Below the pieces are notes generated by a model that was not told the origin of the DNA, did no database searches, and worked only from the letters and a program-made list of their open reading frames with translations. Below are positions 1 to 8,642 of a stretch of DNA of 64,000 nucleotides, in pieces. A program made the translations under genes and the position numbers. Position 1 is the stretch's first letter, and each line of letters opens with the position of its first letter. The stretch is from Thermoplasmata archaeon (GTDB taxonomy: Archaea > Thermoplasmatota > Thermoplasmata > Lutacidiplasmatales > UBA184), in contig JAKASQ010000002.1 in assembly GCA_021828195.1 (NCBI GenBank), forward strand, positions 340,245 through 404,244, in the 5' to 3' direction.

Positions 1-2
1 TG

Positions 3-830
3 CTCCAGCAGGAGGAGGTCCGACTCGCTCAGGCCGAGTCGAAGCTCCGCGAAGTCCAGGAGGCCCTCAAGCAGTTCCCCGAGCCCGAGGCGAACGAGAA
101 GCCCATCCCGGTAGAGGAGCTCAAGCGGACGCTCTCCGCCACCATCGTTCAGTTGGAAGGAATGGGTTCCGTCAACCTGCGCGCGCTCGAGGAGTACGAC
201 CAGGAGAAGGCGCGCTTGGACGAGTTTGACTCGGAGGCCCAGCGCCTGTCGAACGAGAAGGGCGAATTGCTCAGCCTCGTCCAGCAGATCGAGGAGAAGA
301 AGCGGGAGAAGATCAACGAGGTCGTCGTCCGTGTCAACACCGCGTACGTCGATATCTACCGCGAGCTCACGCGCGGGGGCGAAGGAGAGATCGCGCTCGA
401 GAATCCCAAGGACCCGCTCGCGGGAGGTCTTCTCATCAAGGCCCGTCCGATCGGGAAGAACGTCCAGCGCCTCGAGCAGCTCTCCGGCGGCGAGAAGTCG
501 ATCGCGAGCCTGGCGTTCATCTTCGCGCTGCAGCGCTACGATCCAAGCCCGCTCTACGTATTCGACGAGGTCGACATGTCGCTCGACGGGATCAACGCGG
601 AACACGTCGGACGGATGCTCCAGCGCGATTCGCAGCGCGCCCAGTTCATCGTGATCTCGTTGCGCAAGGTCACCCTCAAGTTCGCCCACCGGCTCTACGG
701 AGTGACGATGCGTGGCGACGGCTGCTCGCGCGTCTACGGCATCACCCTCGAGGACATCCAGGACGTCGACGAACGAGACGCCGCCCATGGCGGTGCGGCC
801 CCCCCGATGGTCGCCCCGGCGGCCCCATGA
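3..830 (+). CDS. smc: Chromosome segregation ATPase SMC, C-terminal part (5' end outside window)
   Basis: This is the last 275 residues of an SMC ATPase, the core of the condensin-like complex that compacts and segregates chromosomes. The reading frame is open from base 3, so the gene begins upstream of the window. A charged coiled coil occupies roughly the first 120 residues seen. The C-terminal ATPase lobe follows with the ABC signature LSGGEKS and a Walker B/D-loop segment, LYVFDEVDMSLDG. The stop codon overlaps the scpA start by four bases (ATGA), so translation is probably coupled. SMC, ScpA and ScpB encoded together make up the full kleisin complex. Identity is confident from the signature motif and its two partners. 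Confidence 0.95.
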   Translation, partial: LQQEEVRLAQAESKLREVQEALKQFPEPEANEKPIPVEELKRTLSATIVQLEGMGSVNLRALEEYDQEKARLDEFDSEAQRLSNEKGELLSLVQQIEEKKREKINEVVVRVNTAYVDIYRELTRGGEGEIALENPKDPLAGGLLIKARPIGKNVQRLEQLSGGEKSIASLAFIFALQRYDPSPLYVFDEVDMSLDGINAEHVGRMLQRDSQRAQFIVISLRKVTLKFAHRLYGVTMRGDGCSRVYGITLEDIQDVDERDAAHGGAAPPMVAPAAP

Positions 831-1807
831 CGATCTCCGAAGGGGCCGCGATCGAGCTCGCGGCAGAGGCCGGCCCCGCGCCCCCGGTCCCCCGAGAGGC
901 CGCCGAGAAGGTCCTCGAGTACCTCGTCTTCCACCGGTCGCTGATCGCGGACCGCGCGGACAACTCCCAGATCCTCGAGCGGTACCTCGGCCTGGTCCAG
1001 AACCTTCGAGAAGGGGTCCACATCGTCATCTCCGATCCCTTCCACAAGGCGACGGCGATGCTCTTCGAGCTCGTTCTCGACGAGGAGTTCGATCCGTGGG
1101 AGATCGATCTCGTCCGATTCGTACGCGCGTATCTCGATCGGGTGCGGTCCGAGGGGGCGATCGATTTCCCCGTCGCGGGTCGGCTTGTGTGCATGGCCTG
1201 GAACATCCTCTATCTGCAGTCGGAAGCGGTTCTGCGTTCCAGAGATACGCCCCTCGAGATCGACCGCCCTCTGGACGACGGAAGCGTCACCCCCGATCCT
1301 TCCGAGGAAGGGTACCTCGGCCTGATGCAGACGCCCGAAGCGGTCGATGTGACGAGCACGGTCCTCCACTCGGACGCGCCGCCTCCGCTCGTGCAGATGG
1401 TCCATCATCCCGAGACGCGCCCGGTCTCGCTCCTCGAGCTCATCCGAGCGTTCGGAGAGGCCGAGATCGACGCGCGCCGCTCGATCCGGCAGCAGGAACT
1501 GCGCGAGCGCCTGAGCGACGAGCAGCGCTCCCCGCCGGAGGTGCTCGTGCATGGGGATATCCCCGAGCGCGACGTGGATGACGCGTGGGTCGCTGCGAAG
1601 CGCCACCCCGTCGGCGAACCGTTCCCGTTCCTGAGCTTGTGGCGACCGACGGAGGGCCGGGAGCGCCTGGTCGCCATGTTCCTCGCGGCACTCTACCTCG
1701 CCCGCGAGCGATCGGTCGAGTTCAGCCAAGAGCAGATCCTCCGGGCTCCTCTCTCTCTCGTCCGCATGACGGAGGAACGCAAGCCGCTCATCGAGGAGGC
1801 ATCGTGA
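827..1807 (+). CDS. scpA: Segregation and condensation protein A (kleisin)
   Basis: A 326-residue kleisin subunit that bridges the SMC heads and recruits ScpB. The N-terminal helical region (about residues 20-140) carries the ScpA-type segment with FDPWEIDLVRF, matching the family pattern FDPWDIDL. The C-terminal winged-helix region is less conserved. The ATG lies inside the smc stop (ATGA) and the gene's own stop shares its last base with the scpB ATG, so smc-scpA-scpB reads as one translationally coupled operon. The middle (about residues 150-230) is acidic and variable, as is usual for the kleisin linker. The call rests on the FDPW motif and the operon context. Confidence 0.88.
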   Translation: MTISEGAAIELAAEAGPAPPVPREAAEKVLEYLVFHRSLIADRADNSQILERYLGLVQNLREGVHIVISDPFHKATAMLFELVLDEEFDPWEIDLVRFVRAYLDRVRSEGAIDFPVAGRLVCMAWNILYLQSEAVLRSRDTPLEIDRPLDDGSVTPDPSEEGYLGLMQTPEAVDVTSTVLHSDAPPPLVQMVHHPETRPVSLLELIRAFGEAEIDARRSIRQQELRERLSDEQRSPPEVLVHGDIPERDVDDAWVAAKRHPVGEPFPFLSLWRPTEGRERLVAMFLAALYLARERSVEFSQEQILRAPLSLVRMTEERKPLIEEAS

Positions 1808-2469
1808 TGCCGCCCAAGGTGGACGAGCTCGCGCTCCAGGTCGAAGCAATCCTGTTCGCGAGCGGCAAGCCGCTCAGCGTTCACGAGATATCCGAAGCCC
1901 TCGGGATCGACGATTCGCGCTCCGTGCAGGTCGCCCTCAAGACGCTCCAGCAGACGTATGAGAACCGACAGACGGCGCTCGAGCTGCGTCGGGTCGGGGA
2001 TCGCTACGCGCTGCAGCTGGTCGAGCGGTTCGTGACCACGGTCCAATCCGTTACGCCCGTGGAGATGGCTCCGCGAACGCTCAAGACCCTCACGCTGATT
2101 GCCTACCACCAGCCGATCCTACAGAGCATGCTGGTGCGGATGGTCGGGGACTCCGCCTACGAGGAGGTCCAGCGTCTGCGCGGGATGAGCCTCGTCCATA
2201 CCGAGGTCAAGGGTTCCACGCTCGAACTCACCACGACACGACGCTTCGCCGAGTACTTCGGGATCGCCTCGACCAAGCCCGAGGAGATTCGCAAGTTCCT
2301 GGAGGACAAGCTCGGCGTGAAGCCGGGAGCCGCTGCACCGAACCCGGAAGATCCGTCCCCAACCCCACCGAGCCCGCCGGCGGCCCCGCCCGCGCCGGCC
2401 CCAGAGTTGCTCGCGGCGGGAACCGCGGACGAGCGGTCGGTCGCGCCGACCTCGGAAGCTCCGAACTGA
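1807..2469 (+). CDS. scpB: Segregation and condensation protein B
   Basis: A 220-residue ScpB, the winged-helix partner of ScpA. The start at MPPKVDELALQVEAILF is chosen because it overlaps the scpA stop (TGATG) and matches the family's usual opening 'IEAILFASGEPLS'. Two winged helices are visible, about residues 5-80 and 85-165; the second contains the typical TLIAYHQPILQ segment. The last 50 residues are a Pro/Ala-rich tail with no predicted fold. The frame extends upstream through scpA but has no family similarity there. No terminator is obvious after the stop. Confidence 0.9.
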   Translation: MPPKVDELALQVEAILFASGKPLSVHEISEALGIDDSRSVQVALKTLQQTYENRQTALELRRVGDRYALQLVERFVTTVQSVTPVEMAPRTLKTLTLIAYHQPILQSMLVRMVGDSAYEEVQRLRGMSLVHTEVKGSTLELTTTRRFAEYFGIASTKPEEIRKFLEDKLGVKPGAAAPNPEDPSPTPPSPPAAPPAPAPELLAAGTADERSVAPTSEAPN

Positions 2470-2497
2470 GTTTAGACCGCGGACCGCTCGGTCGGTT

Positions 2498-2690
2498 CCC
2501 CTCGAGAGCGAGAACGTCGCGCAGGAGCGACGGCATCGAGTGCCCGGGGACCCATCCGAGCGCGCGGAGCCGCGCGACGTCGCCGAAGTGGACCGGCTCG
2601 TCCACGGCCCAGAACCGTGCGGGATCGACCTCAACCTCGTTCGGGCACCGGGCCGAGGACCGAAGGGCATTCCCGATCGACCGGATCGGC
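2498..2690 (-). pseudogene. Remnant of an NAD-dependent sugar epimerase/dehydratase C-terminus
   Basis: On the minus strand this segment reads as the C-terminal end of an extended-SDR sugar-nucleotide enzyme (GDP-mannose 4,6-dehydratase or UDP-glucose epimerase type). Diagnostic pieces are EVEVDPARFWAVDEPVHFGD and then ARLRALGWVPGHSMPSLLRD, which match the family pattern 'DP.R.RP.DVP...GD..KLR.LGW.P......L.D'. No Rossmann fold or start codon exists upstream, and the frame runs into scpB antisense without its own stop, so only about 60 residues survive. It is probably the relic of a sugar-modification gene broken by rearrangement. The similarity is judged by eye. Confidence 0.6.
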
Positions 2691-2981
2691 GGGGATATGC
2701 TCTCGGCGCGTCGCACGGTCCTCCTCCCGGACCGGCCAGGTACTGGGACCTCGGGAGCCCCGGAACCCAGCACGGGCGAGTCGCGAGAAAGCTCACCAGC
2801 GCCTCCCGTAGAGATCGGTCGAAGTTGAAGTGGATCGAGGAACGGGTGCGGGCGGGCTTCCGCGCACCGCGTCCCGGACGACGCCGACCCTTCCAGCGCT
2901 CGCGCGTGGCTGGCTCGACTCTGGTTTCCCGGGCCTACCGATGCGAGGCCTCGGCCCCGATCCGGCGGTTGTTCGTCAATC

Positions 2982-2988
2982 CTTTATC
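2982..2988 (+). promoter_or_regulatory. TATA-like box for the HIT gene
   Basis: CTTTATC is centred 28 bp before the ATG at 3013, the spacing expected for an archaeal leaderless transcript. This supports 3013 as the start rather than upstream in-frame codons. Confidence 0.5.
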
Positions 2989-3012
2989 GCTGGGACCGTC
3001 TGCGGATTCGCG

Positions 3013-3435
3013 ATGCCGCCTGGGACGCCGAGTGCCGAGTCATGCATTTTTTGCGACATCGGGGCGCACCGGGCCCCGGCCTATCTCGTCTACGAGGACG
3101 CGGAGGCGATCGCGTTCCTCGACATCTTCCCCTTCACGCGGGGTCATCTCCTCGTGGTCCCGAGGCATCACGTGCCCCGCCTGACCGATCTGGCCCCGGA
3201 GGAGCATGCGCCCTACATCGGAGCCCTGGCCACGGTCTGCCGGCGAGCCGAACGACTTTCGCCGGATTACAACGTGACCCTGAACCAGGGCGCTGCGGCC
3301 GGCCAGATCGTCTTCCATCTTCACTTCCACGTCATCCCGCGCTACGGCGAGGCGAATCCATTCAATCCCTCCGCCCGGAAGCGCCTTTCGGAGGAGGAAG
3401 CGCGGGCCCTCGTGGCCGAGCTCTCTCCACCGTGA
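3013..3435 (+). CDS. HIT-family nucleotide hydrolase
   Basis: A 140-residue histidine-triad protein, a family that cleaves phosphoramidate or dinucleoside polyphosphate bonds. It opens with the zinc-binding CIFCDI motif (about residues 12-17) common in HinT/Hit proteins. The catalytic triad is FHLHFHVIPRY (about residues 102-112), giving the HxHxH pattern. A second conserved patch, FTRGHLLVVPRHHV, lies at about residues 42-55. Size matches the family. A gene for a MEMO1-family protein starts 8 bases past the stop, so they may be co-transcribed. The true substrate cannot be told from sequence. Confidence 0.92.
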   Translation: MPPGTPSAESCIFCDIGAHRAPAYLVYEDAEAIAFLDIFPFTRGHLLVVPRHHVPRLTDLAPEEHAPYIGALATVCRRAERLSPDYNVTLNQGAAAGQIVFHLHFHVIPRYGEANPFNPSARKRLSEEEARALVAELSPP

Positions 3436-3443
3436 GGTCGAAG

Positions 3444-4331
3444 ATGCCCGGGCGCAGCCGTTCGCCGGTCGTGGCGGGAACTTTCTATCCGCGGGACGCC
3501 CGAGAGCTCCGAGAGCAGCTCGATGCCTGCTTCCTCGATCCCCGGGGCCCCGGGCGCCTTCCCGGACCGGCTTCCCGTTCCATTCGGAGCGTCCGCGCGG
3601 CGGTCGTTCCCCACGCGGGGTACATCTTCTCCGGACCGATCGCGGCGCGGGCGTACGCCGAGATCGCGGACGATCCCGCGCCCTCTGCGGTGCTCGTGCT
3701 GGGGGTGGACCATCACGGAGGTGGAGGGGCCGCGCTCTCCGACGTCGCCTGGACCACGCCCCTCGGAGAGGTGGAGGTCGATCATCGGCTCGTCGAGCGG
3801 CTTGCCCACCCTCCCGTTCGGATCCATGAGCACGCGCACGATCGCGAGCACTCGATCGAGGTAGAGCTTCCGTTCCTTCAGAGGATCCTTCCCGGGGCCC
3901 GCTTCGTCGCCCTACAGGTAGAGTTCGGCCCGTTCGAGCACCTGCGAGAGATCGGCCATGTCGTCCGGGAGGCCGTCCGCAGCCGGGACGTCGTTCTGCT
4001 CGCTTCGACCGACTTCTCGCACTATGTGCCAGCGGAGGAAGCCGAGCGGATGGATCGGCACGCGATCGCGCCGATCCTGGCCCGGGATCCCCGACGCCTG
4101 TACGATGTGGTCGTGGGAGAGGAGATCTCGATGTGCGGGATCGCGCCGACCACGGTGATGCTCTGCGCCCTCGAGGAGGAACCGCTCGGAGCCGAGCTGC
4201 TCCGCTGGGGCCACTCGGGCGAGGCCGCCCCGATGGACGAGGTCGTCGGTTACGCCTCGATGGTCCTGCGGATCCCGCGAGAGCGCGCCCGCGCGCCCGC
4301 TCCAGCCCGCGGTTCGTCTCCCCTTAAATAG
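3444..4331 (+). CDS. MEMO1-family protein (AmmeMemoRadiSam system protein B)
   Basis: A 295-residue member of the MEMO1/COG1355 family, structurally related to class III extradiol dioxygenases. Family segments are SPVVAGTFYP near the N-terminus, VVPHAGYIFSGPIAARAYAE, a VLGVDHHG segment, EHSIEVELPFLQ, STDFSHY and MCGIAPTTVM. The histidines in PHAGY, DHHG and DFSHY are the likely metal-site residues. In archaea this gene often travels with an AMMECR1 protein and a radical SAM enzyme, but neither is next to it here. ATG 3444 is used; an in-frame GTG lies 12 bases upstream, inside the HIT stop. Biochemical function is not established for archaeal members. Confidence 0.9.
   Translation: MPGRSRSPVVAGTFYPRDARELREQLDACFLDPRGPGRLPGPASRSIRSVRAAVVPHAGYIFSGPIAARAYAEIADDPAPSAVLVLGVDHHGGGGAALSDVAWTTPLGEVEVDHRLVERLAHPPVRIHEHAHDREHSIEVELPFLQRILPGARFVALQVEFGPFEHLREIGHVVREAVRSRDVVLLASTDFSHYVPAEEAERMDRHAIAPILARDPRRLYDVVVGEEISMCGIAPTTVMLCALEEEPLGAELLRWGHSGEAAPMDEVVGYASMVLRIPRERARAPAPARGSSPLK
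4323..4330 (+). promoter_or_regulatory. TATA-like box for dcd
   Basis: CTTAAATA is centred about 31 bp upstream of the dCTP deaminase ATG at 4358 and overlaps the stop of the MEMO1 gene, so dcd probably has its own promoter. Confidence 0.55.
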
Positions 4332-4357
4332 CGAGTTCGGGTCCGCACCCGAGCGAC

Positions 4358-4906
4358 ATGATCCTTTCCGACGTCAAGATTCGCGAGGAGATCCGCCGCG
4401 GGAAGATCGTCATCCGGCCGTTCCACCGGGAGTGCCTCGGCACGAACTCCTACGACGTCCACCTCGGTCCGTGGCTCGCGGTGTACAAGGGCGGCGCCCT
4501 CGACTCTCGCCGTGCGAACGCGGTCGAGGAGTTCCGCATCCCCAAGGACGGCTTCGTCCTCGTGCCCGGACAGCTGTACCTCGGGGTGACGGAGGAGTAC
4601 ACGGAAACCCACGGCTACGTGCCTTTCCTCGAGGGCAAGTCGAGCGTGGGGCGGCTCGGGATCGACATCCACTCTACCGCCGGGAAAGGCGACGAGGGGT
4701 TCTGCAACTACTGGACGCTCGAAATGTCGGTCAAGCTGCCCGTCCGGGTCTACGCCGGCATGCCCGTCGGCCAACTGATCTACTTCGAGATCTCCGGGCC
4801 GATCCAGCGCAGCTACTCGGCGAAGAGCTCGGCGAAGTATCGTCGAGTCTCATCGCACCCGACCCCGTCCCGGATGCATCTGAACTTCCCGCGCGCCCGG
4901 CGGTGA
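4358..4906 (+). CDS. dcd: dCTP deaminase
   Basis: A 182-residue dCTP deaminase of the trimeric dUTPase fold, making dUTP (or dUMP if bifunctional) for thymidylate synthesis. Family motifs: CLGTNSYDVHLG (residues 27-37), FLEGKSSVGRLG (90-101, with the nucleotide-binding serine and arginine), HSTAG (105-109), and the TLE triplet at 120-122 whose glutamate is the expected catalytic residue. Length fits mono- and bifunctional archaeal enzymes, which cannot be separated by eye. The gene stands alone between a TATA box and the convergent leuS end. Confidence 0.92.
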   Translation: MILSDVKIREEIRRGKIVIRPFHRECLGTNSYDVHLGPWLAVYKGGALDSRRANAVEEFRIPKDGFVLVPGQLYLGVTEEYTETHGYVPFLEGKSSVGRLGIDIHSTAGKGDEGFCNYWTLEMSVKLPVRVYAGMPVGQLIYFEISGPIQRSYSAKSSAKYRRVSSHPTPSRMHLNFPRARR

Positions 4907-4918
4907 AGGCCGCCCGCG

Positions 4919-7831
4919 CTATCCCGCCACGGGCGGGGCGGGAGCCCCGTCCCGTCGTGCGAGGTAGAACGCGGGCCGTCCGGGACGAGCGCGGTCGCGT
5001 CGATGCATCGGATCGACGGCCTCGGCGTCCTCCTCGCGATGGACGGAGATGGCCTTGAATCCGAACCGCTTGACCAGGTAACCCTGGGCGGAACGCAAGA
5101 CATCGACCTCGTCGATCGGGATCGGGGACGGTGGGCCTTCGGAGCGCGCGAGCGGAGCGATGCGCTGAACGTACTTGGGGATCTCCGTGCGGTGGGCCAC
5201 AAGCTCCGGGTGCGCGTTCGCGCGCTCCATCACCTTCCCGATGTTCGCCGTGGCTCCGCTCTCCAGGGCCTCCCGGATCCACAGCTCCGGGAGCCGCTTC
5301 CACGGGGCCGCCACGTAGAAGATCACCTCGTCCGGGATCGACTCGTTGCGGTCCAAGAGCGGCCGCATCACATTGCGGAGATCGTCCTCGACCATCGCCA
5401 GGAAGGCTTCCGCGGCCTCGGCCACCTCGGAGCGCGGGAACTCCTCCGCCGAAGGGAACCGTTCCGAGGCGACGAGGCCGGGGAACCGGCCCGCGCCGAG
5501 CTCCTCTGCGAGATGCGGCGTGAACGGGGAGAGCATTCGGCTCCAGGCGTTCGCAACGCGATCGGTGGCATCGCCCGGAACGCCCCCGCGCGCGTAGTAC
5601 CGCTTCAGCAGGGCGGGGACCGCGACGTAGATGGCCTCGGCCGCCTCACGGGGGCGGTTCTCCCGAAGGTGGTGGGAGGCCCGAGCGACGACGCCGTGCA
5701 TCTCGGAGAAGAGCCAAGCGTCCAGCTCGGGGATTCCCGCACCGGCGCCGGCGGCCTCGCGCGCCATCCGTTGGATGTCCTCCAGGCGCCCGACCGCCGC
5801 ATCGGCGAGCGCCGGATCCCACTCGAAGTCGTACGACGGGAGGGCGCTGCTCGCGTGCACCAATCGCAGCGCGTCCGGACCCCACCGAGCGAGCGCCTCC
5901 CGGATCGCGAGGATCCGGCCGCCCTTCGCACTGACCTCCTTCTTGGAGATCTTCTCTCCCGAGGTGCCCGTCACCCAGCCGTGCACGAAGATACCGCGCG
6001 GGCCCAGCTCCGGCGGGAGGAGCTTTGCATGGGTCAGGAGGAAAGGGGGGAAGTGGACCCGTTTGTGTTCCTTCCCACCGACGTTGCAGTCGAGCGGGTA
6101 CCAGTAGAGGAAGTCGGCCCGGATCTCCTGCTGTAGGCCCGCATCGAGCGTGGGTTCCCCGGATCCCTCACCGAGGAACACGAAGTCGAAGAAGGCGTCT
6201 GTCAGGGCGGACGGGAGGATCCCTCGCTCCCGCACGAACCGCCGAACGACGTAGTAGGCCGGATAGAGTGTGGAGTCCGCGATCGGTTCGACGATCCACT
6301 CCGGATCGAACGGCAACGGCGTGCCCATCCAGCGGCCACGCCGGGTGCACGGACGGTCGTCCATCCAATCGAGGATGGCGGGGAGGTCGTGCGCGTAGTC
6401 CTCCGGGGAGATCGCCATCGAGCGGAGCGCGGCGTGACCGAGGGCCTTCCACTCCGGGTCACTGTAGCGGATGAACCACTGGTGGGGAACGCGTCGGATC
6501 ACCACGGCGTGCCCGTTCCGGCAGATGACGGGCTCGGAGAACTCCTGCAGCTCGAAGCTCTGTTTGGTCGCTCCGAGGGCGGCGGTCACTCGCTCCCGTG
6601 CGTCGCGGACCGGGACTCCGAGGTAGTCGCGGACGGTCATCGTTCCGCGGGTGAACTCGAGTCGGTACAGCCGTTCGGTCGCTTCTTTGAGCGCCGGAGC
6701 GTCCGCGAGCTTCTTCGCGCCCGTCGCTCGATTGGCACGCTCCGCGGGCGTTCCCGTTCCGGCCGCCAGTTCCCGCTCCGAGGGGGGCAGTTCATGGATG
6801 GGAGGAACCGCGAGGATGACCGGTGCCGGGCGCAGGCTCTCTCGTTCCTTGACCGTCAGCTCCGAGAGCGCGAGCGAGTCTGCGGGTGCGTGTGCCGGGA
6901 CAGACATGACGACCCCGGTCCCCACCCTGGGGTCCACGAGCGAGCTCGGGAAGATCGGCACCGGCACCCCCGTCAGGGGTGCGATCACGCTTCGGCCCTT
7001 CAGCTCGGCGGGCCGGATCTCATGGCCGATGCGGCCCCCGTGCTGCTCGACGAGCCGCTCCGCTCCCGCGCGGCTCACGAGATAGGTTGGGCCCTCGTTC
7101 GTCCAGGATACCAAGGGGTCGTGGAGCGGGATCCACAGGTTGGTCACCCCGTAGATCGTTTCGGGCCGGAGCGTGGCCGCGAGAAGGATCCGTCCATCCT
7201 GGAGCCGAAACGGCACCGTCGTGTACCGAATGATCTCGGCGGTCCCTCCGGCCGAGAGATCCGTCTCGGACGGGTCAACCGCAACGGGGCCACAGACGGG
7301 GCAAACGGCCGAGTAGTGCGTCTTCTGGACGAGCGCGTCTCGGTCGCGAAGGCGGTCGAACTGCCACCGGATGAAAGCGCGATAATCGTCGTCGACCGTA
7401 GTGAGATGGGCGCTCTCATCCACGAGCACGCCGACCCGGCGGTAGACGTCGAGGTACTGAGCGCCCAGGAATCGGGCGGCGAACTCGGGATCCTCGAGCT
7501 TGGGCCAGTCGGCCGGTGGGATCCCGTTCTGCTCGAGCTCGTGGACGGTCGTCGGGTTGCGGTCCTTTACCTTCTGGGCGTATGTGACCGCCGGCAGCCC
7601 CGAGGCGTGGACCCCCGCCGGGAAGAACACCTGCTCCCCGAGCATGCGGTGGAAGCGATGGAACGCATCGGCGTAGACGATCCCCCGCAAGTGCCCGACG
7701 TGCAGGAAGCCGCTCGGTCCGGGGTACGCGACGATCGCGTAGTACTTGGCCCGGTCCGGGTCGCGACGAGCGGTCGCTAGACCGGCCCGTTGCCACTCCT
7801 CCTGCCAATGCGCGGCCCGCTCGGATTCCAT
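4919..7831 (-). CDS. leuS: Leucyl-tRNA synthetase (archaeal type)
   Basis: A 970-residue class Ia synthetase that charges tRNA-Leu. The HIGH-type signature is HVGH (residues 44-47). Editing-domain sequence follows (LAATLRPETIYGVTNLW), then the anticodon-binding region. The KMSKS-type loop reads EKISKKEVS (KISKK at about 627-631), a departure from the usual KMSKS, although its second lysine position is kept. Start 7831 is preferred over the ATG at 7846 because a TATA-like box (7857-7863) sits 28 bp upstream of 7831 and MESERAAHWQEEW aligns with the family's N-terminal helix. The long open frame on the opposite strand is a high-G+C artefact. Confidence 0.93.
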   Translation of the reverse strand: MESERAAHWQEEWQRAGLATARRDPDRAKYYAIVAYPGPSGFLHVGHLRGIVYADAFHRFHRMLGEQVFFPAGVHASGLPAVTYAQKVKDRNPTTVHELEQNGIPPADWPKLEDPEFAARFLGAQYLDVYRRVGVLVDESAHLTTVDDDYRAFIRWQFDRLRDRDALVQKTHYSAVCPVCGPVAVDPSETDLSAGGTAEIIRYTTVPFRLQDGRILLAATLRPETIYGVTNLWIPLHDPLVSWTNEGPTYLVSRAGAERLVEQHGGRIGHEIRPAELKGRSVIAPLTGVPVPIFPSSLVDPRVGTGVVMSVPAHAPADSLALSELTVKERESLRPAPVILAVPPIHELPPSERELAAGTGTPAERANRATGAKKLADAPALKEATERLYRLEFTRGTMTVRDYLGVPVRDARERVTAALGATKQSFELQEFSEPVICRNGHAVVIRRVPHQWFIRYSDPEWKALGHAALRSMAISPEDYAHDLPAILDWMDDRPCTRRGRWMGTPLPFDPEWIVEPIADSTLYPAYYVVRRFVRERGILPSALTDAFFDFVFLGEGSGEPTLDAGLQQEIRADFLYWYPLDCNVGGKEHKRVHFPPFLLTHAKLLPPELGPRGIFVHGWVTGTSGEKISKKEVSAKGGRILAIREALARWGPDALRLVHASSALPSYDFEWDPALADAAVGRLEDIQRMAREAAGAGAGIPELDAWLFSEMHGVVARASHHLRENRPREAAEAIYVAVPALLKRYYARGGVPGDATDRVANAWSRMLSPFTPHLAEELGAGRFPGLVASERFPSAEEFPRSEVAEAAEAFLAMVEDDLRNVMRPLLDRNESIPDEVIFYVAAPWKRLPELWIREALESGATANIGKVMERANAHPELVAHRTEIPKYVQRIAPLARSEGPPSPIPIDEVDVLRSAQGYLVKRFGFKAISVHREEDAEAVDPMHRRDRARPGRPAFYLARRDGAPAPPVAG

Positions 7832-7856
7832 CGGATTCGTTCGCATCCTGGATTCC

Positions 7857-7863
7857 TATTTGA
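7857..7863 (-). promoter_or_regulatory. TATA-like box for leuS
   Basis: Minus-strand TCAAATA, centred about 28 bp before the leuS start at 7831. The spacing is right for a leaderless mRNA and decides between two candidate ATGs. Confidence 0.45.
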
Positions 7864-7905
7864 GGGGACCGCCGGTGGAAGGGGGCCAGAGCCCCGGGCA
7901 AAGCG

Positions 7906-7912
7906 TCTATAG
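7906..7912 (+). promoter_or_regulatory. TATA-like box for queE
   Basis: TCTATAG is centred 28 bp before the ATG at 7937, in the 105-bp divergent space between leuS and queE. Confidence 0.5.
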
Positions 7913-7936
7913 CGGGACCCGGCCGTAGCAACCCGG

Positions 7937-8569
7937 ATGATGCGGCTAATCGAGATCTTCCACTCCATTCAAGGGGAGGGCCCGCTGATGGGCCGTCGCA
8001 CGTCGTTCATTCGGACGGCGCGGTGCAACCTTCGGTGCTCGTGGTGCGACACCCCCTATTCCTTCGGGCCGGGCAAGGAGCGATCCATCGCCTCGATCCT
8101 GAAGGAAATCGAGCGCCACCGGACTCCGTACGTATGCCTCACGGGAGGCGAACCGCTCCTCCAGCCGGAGGCGGCGAGGCTCCTCCGGGAGCTCGCACGC
8201 CGAGGGAAGACCACGGTCGTCGAGACCGGGGGCTCGTTGGATGTAACCCCCTACCTCTCGATCCCGGGAGTGATCCTCAGCGTCGACGTCAAGTGCCCGG
8301 GCTCGAAGATGGAGCGGCGCAATCGTTGGTCCAACCTCGCGCTCCTGCGGCCGACCGACATCGTGAAGTTCGTCCTCGGGGACCGACGCGATTACCTCTA
8401 CGCCCGGCGCGTGATCGCCCGGCGCCCCATGCCGAAGGAGGTCGTGTTCCAACCGGTGTGGGGGACGGATGCCGGGCGCCTCGCGGACTGGGTGCTCCAC
8501 GACCGCCTCAACGTACGGGTCCTGCTCCAAGAGCACAAGGTGCTCTGGGGCAACGTCCCCGGCCGGTGA
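7937..8569 (+). CDS. queE: 7-carboxy-7-deazaguanine synthase (radical SAM)
   Basis: A 210-residue QueE, which converts 6-carboxytetrahydropterin to 7-carboxy-7-deazaguanine; in archaea this feeds archaeosine in tRNA. The N-terminus FHSIQGEGPLMG is the family hallmark. The radical SAM cluster cysteines are C30, C34 and C37, in the CX3CX2C spacing seen in many QueE proteins (ARCNLRCSWCDTP). LTGGEPLLQ forms the SAM-binding GGE motif at about residues 68-76, and SVDVKCPGSKM is also typical. A second ATG directly follows the first. No other archaeosine genes are visible nearby. Confidence 0.93.
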   Translation: MMRLIEIFHSIQGEGPLMGRRTSFIRTARCNLRCSWCDTPYSFGPGKERSIASILKEIERHRTPYVCLTGGEPLLQPEAARLLRELARRGKTTVVETGGSLDVTPYLSIPGVILSVDVKCPGSKMERRNRWSNLALLRPTDIVKFVLGDRRDYLYARRVIARRPMPKEVVFQPVWGTDAGRLADWVLHDRLNVRVLLQEHKVLWGNVPGR

Positions 8570-8642
8570 GCATTTCCCTCGAGTCGGCGGGCCGAGACGG
8601 ATAGCCTAAAGAGTCTCCCCCTCTCCTTCGCGATTCTAGCGC

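Noticed and set aside
5003..7780. Long plus-strand frames across leuS
   Set aside because: They are antisense to a full-length, motif-complete leucyl-tRNA synthetase and have no protein-like pattern.
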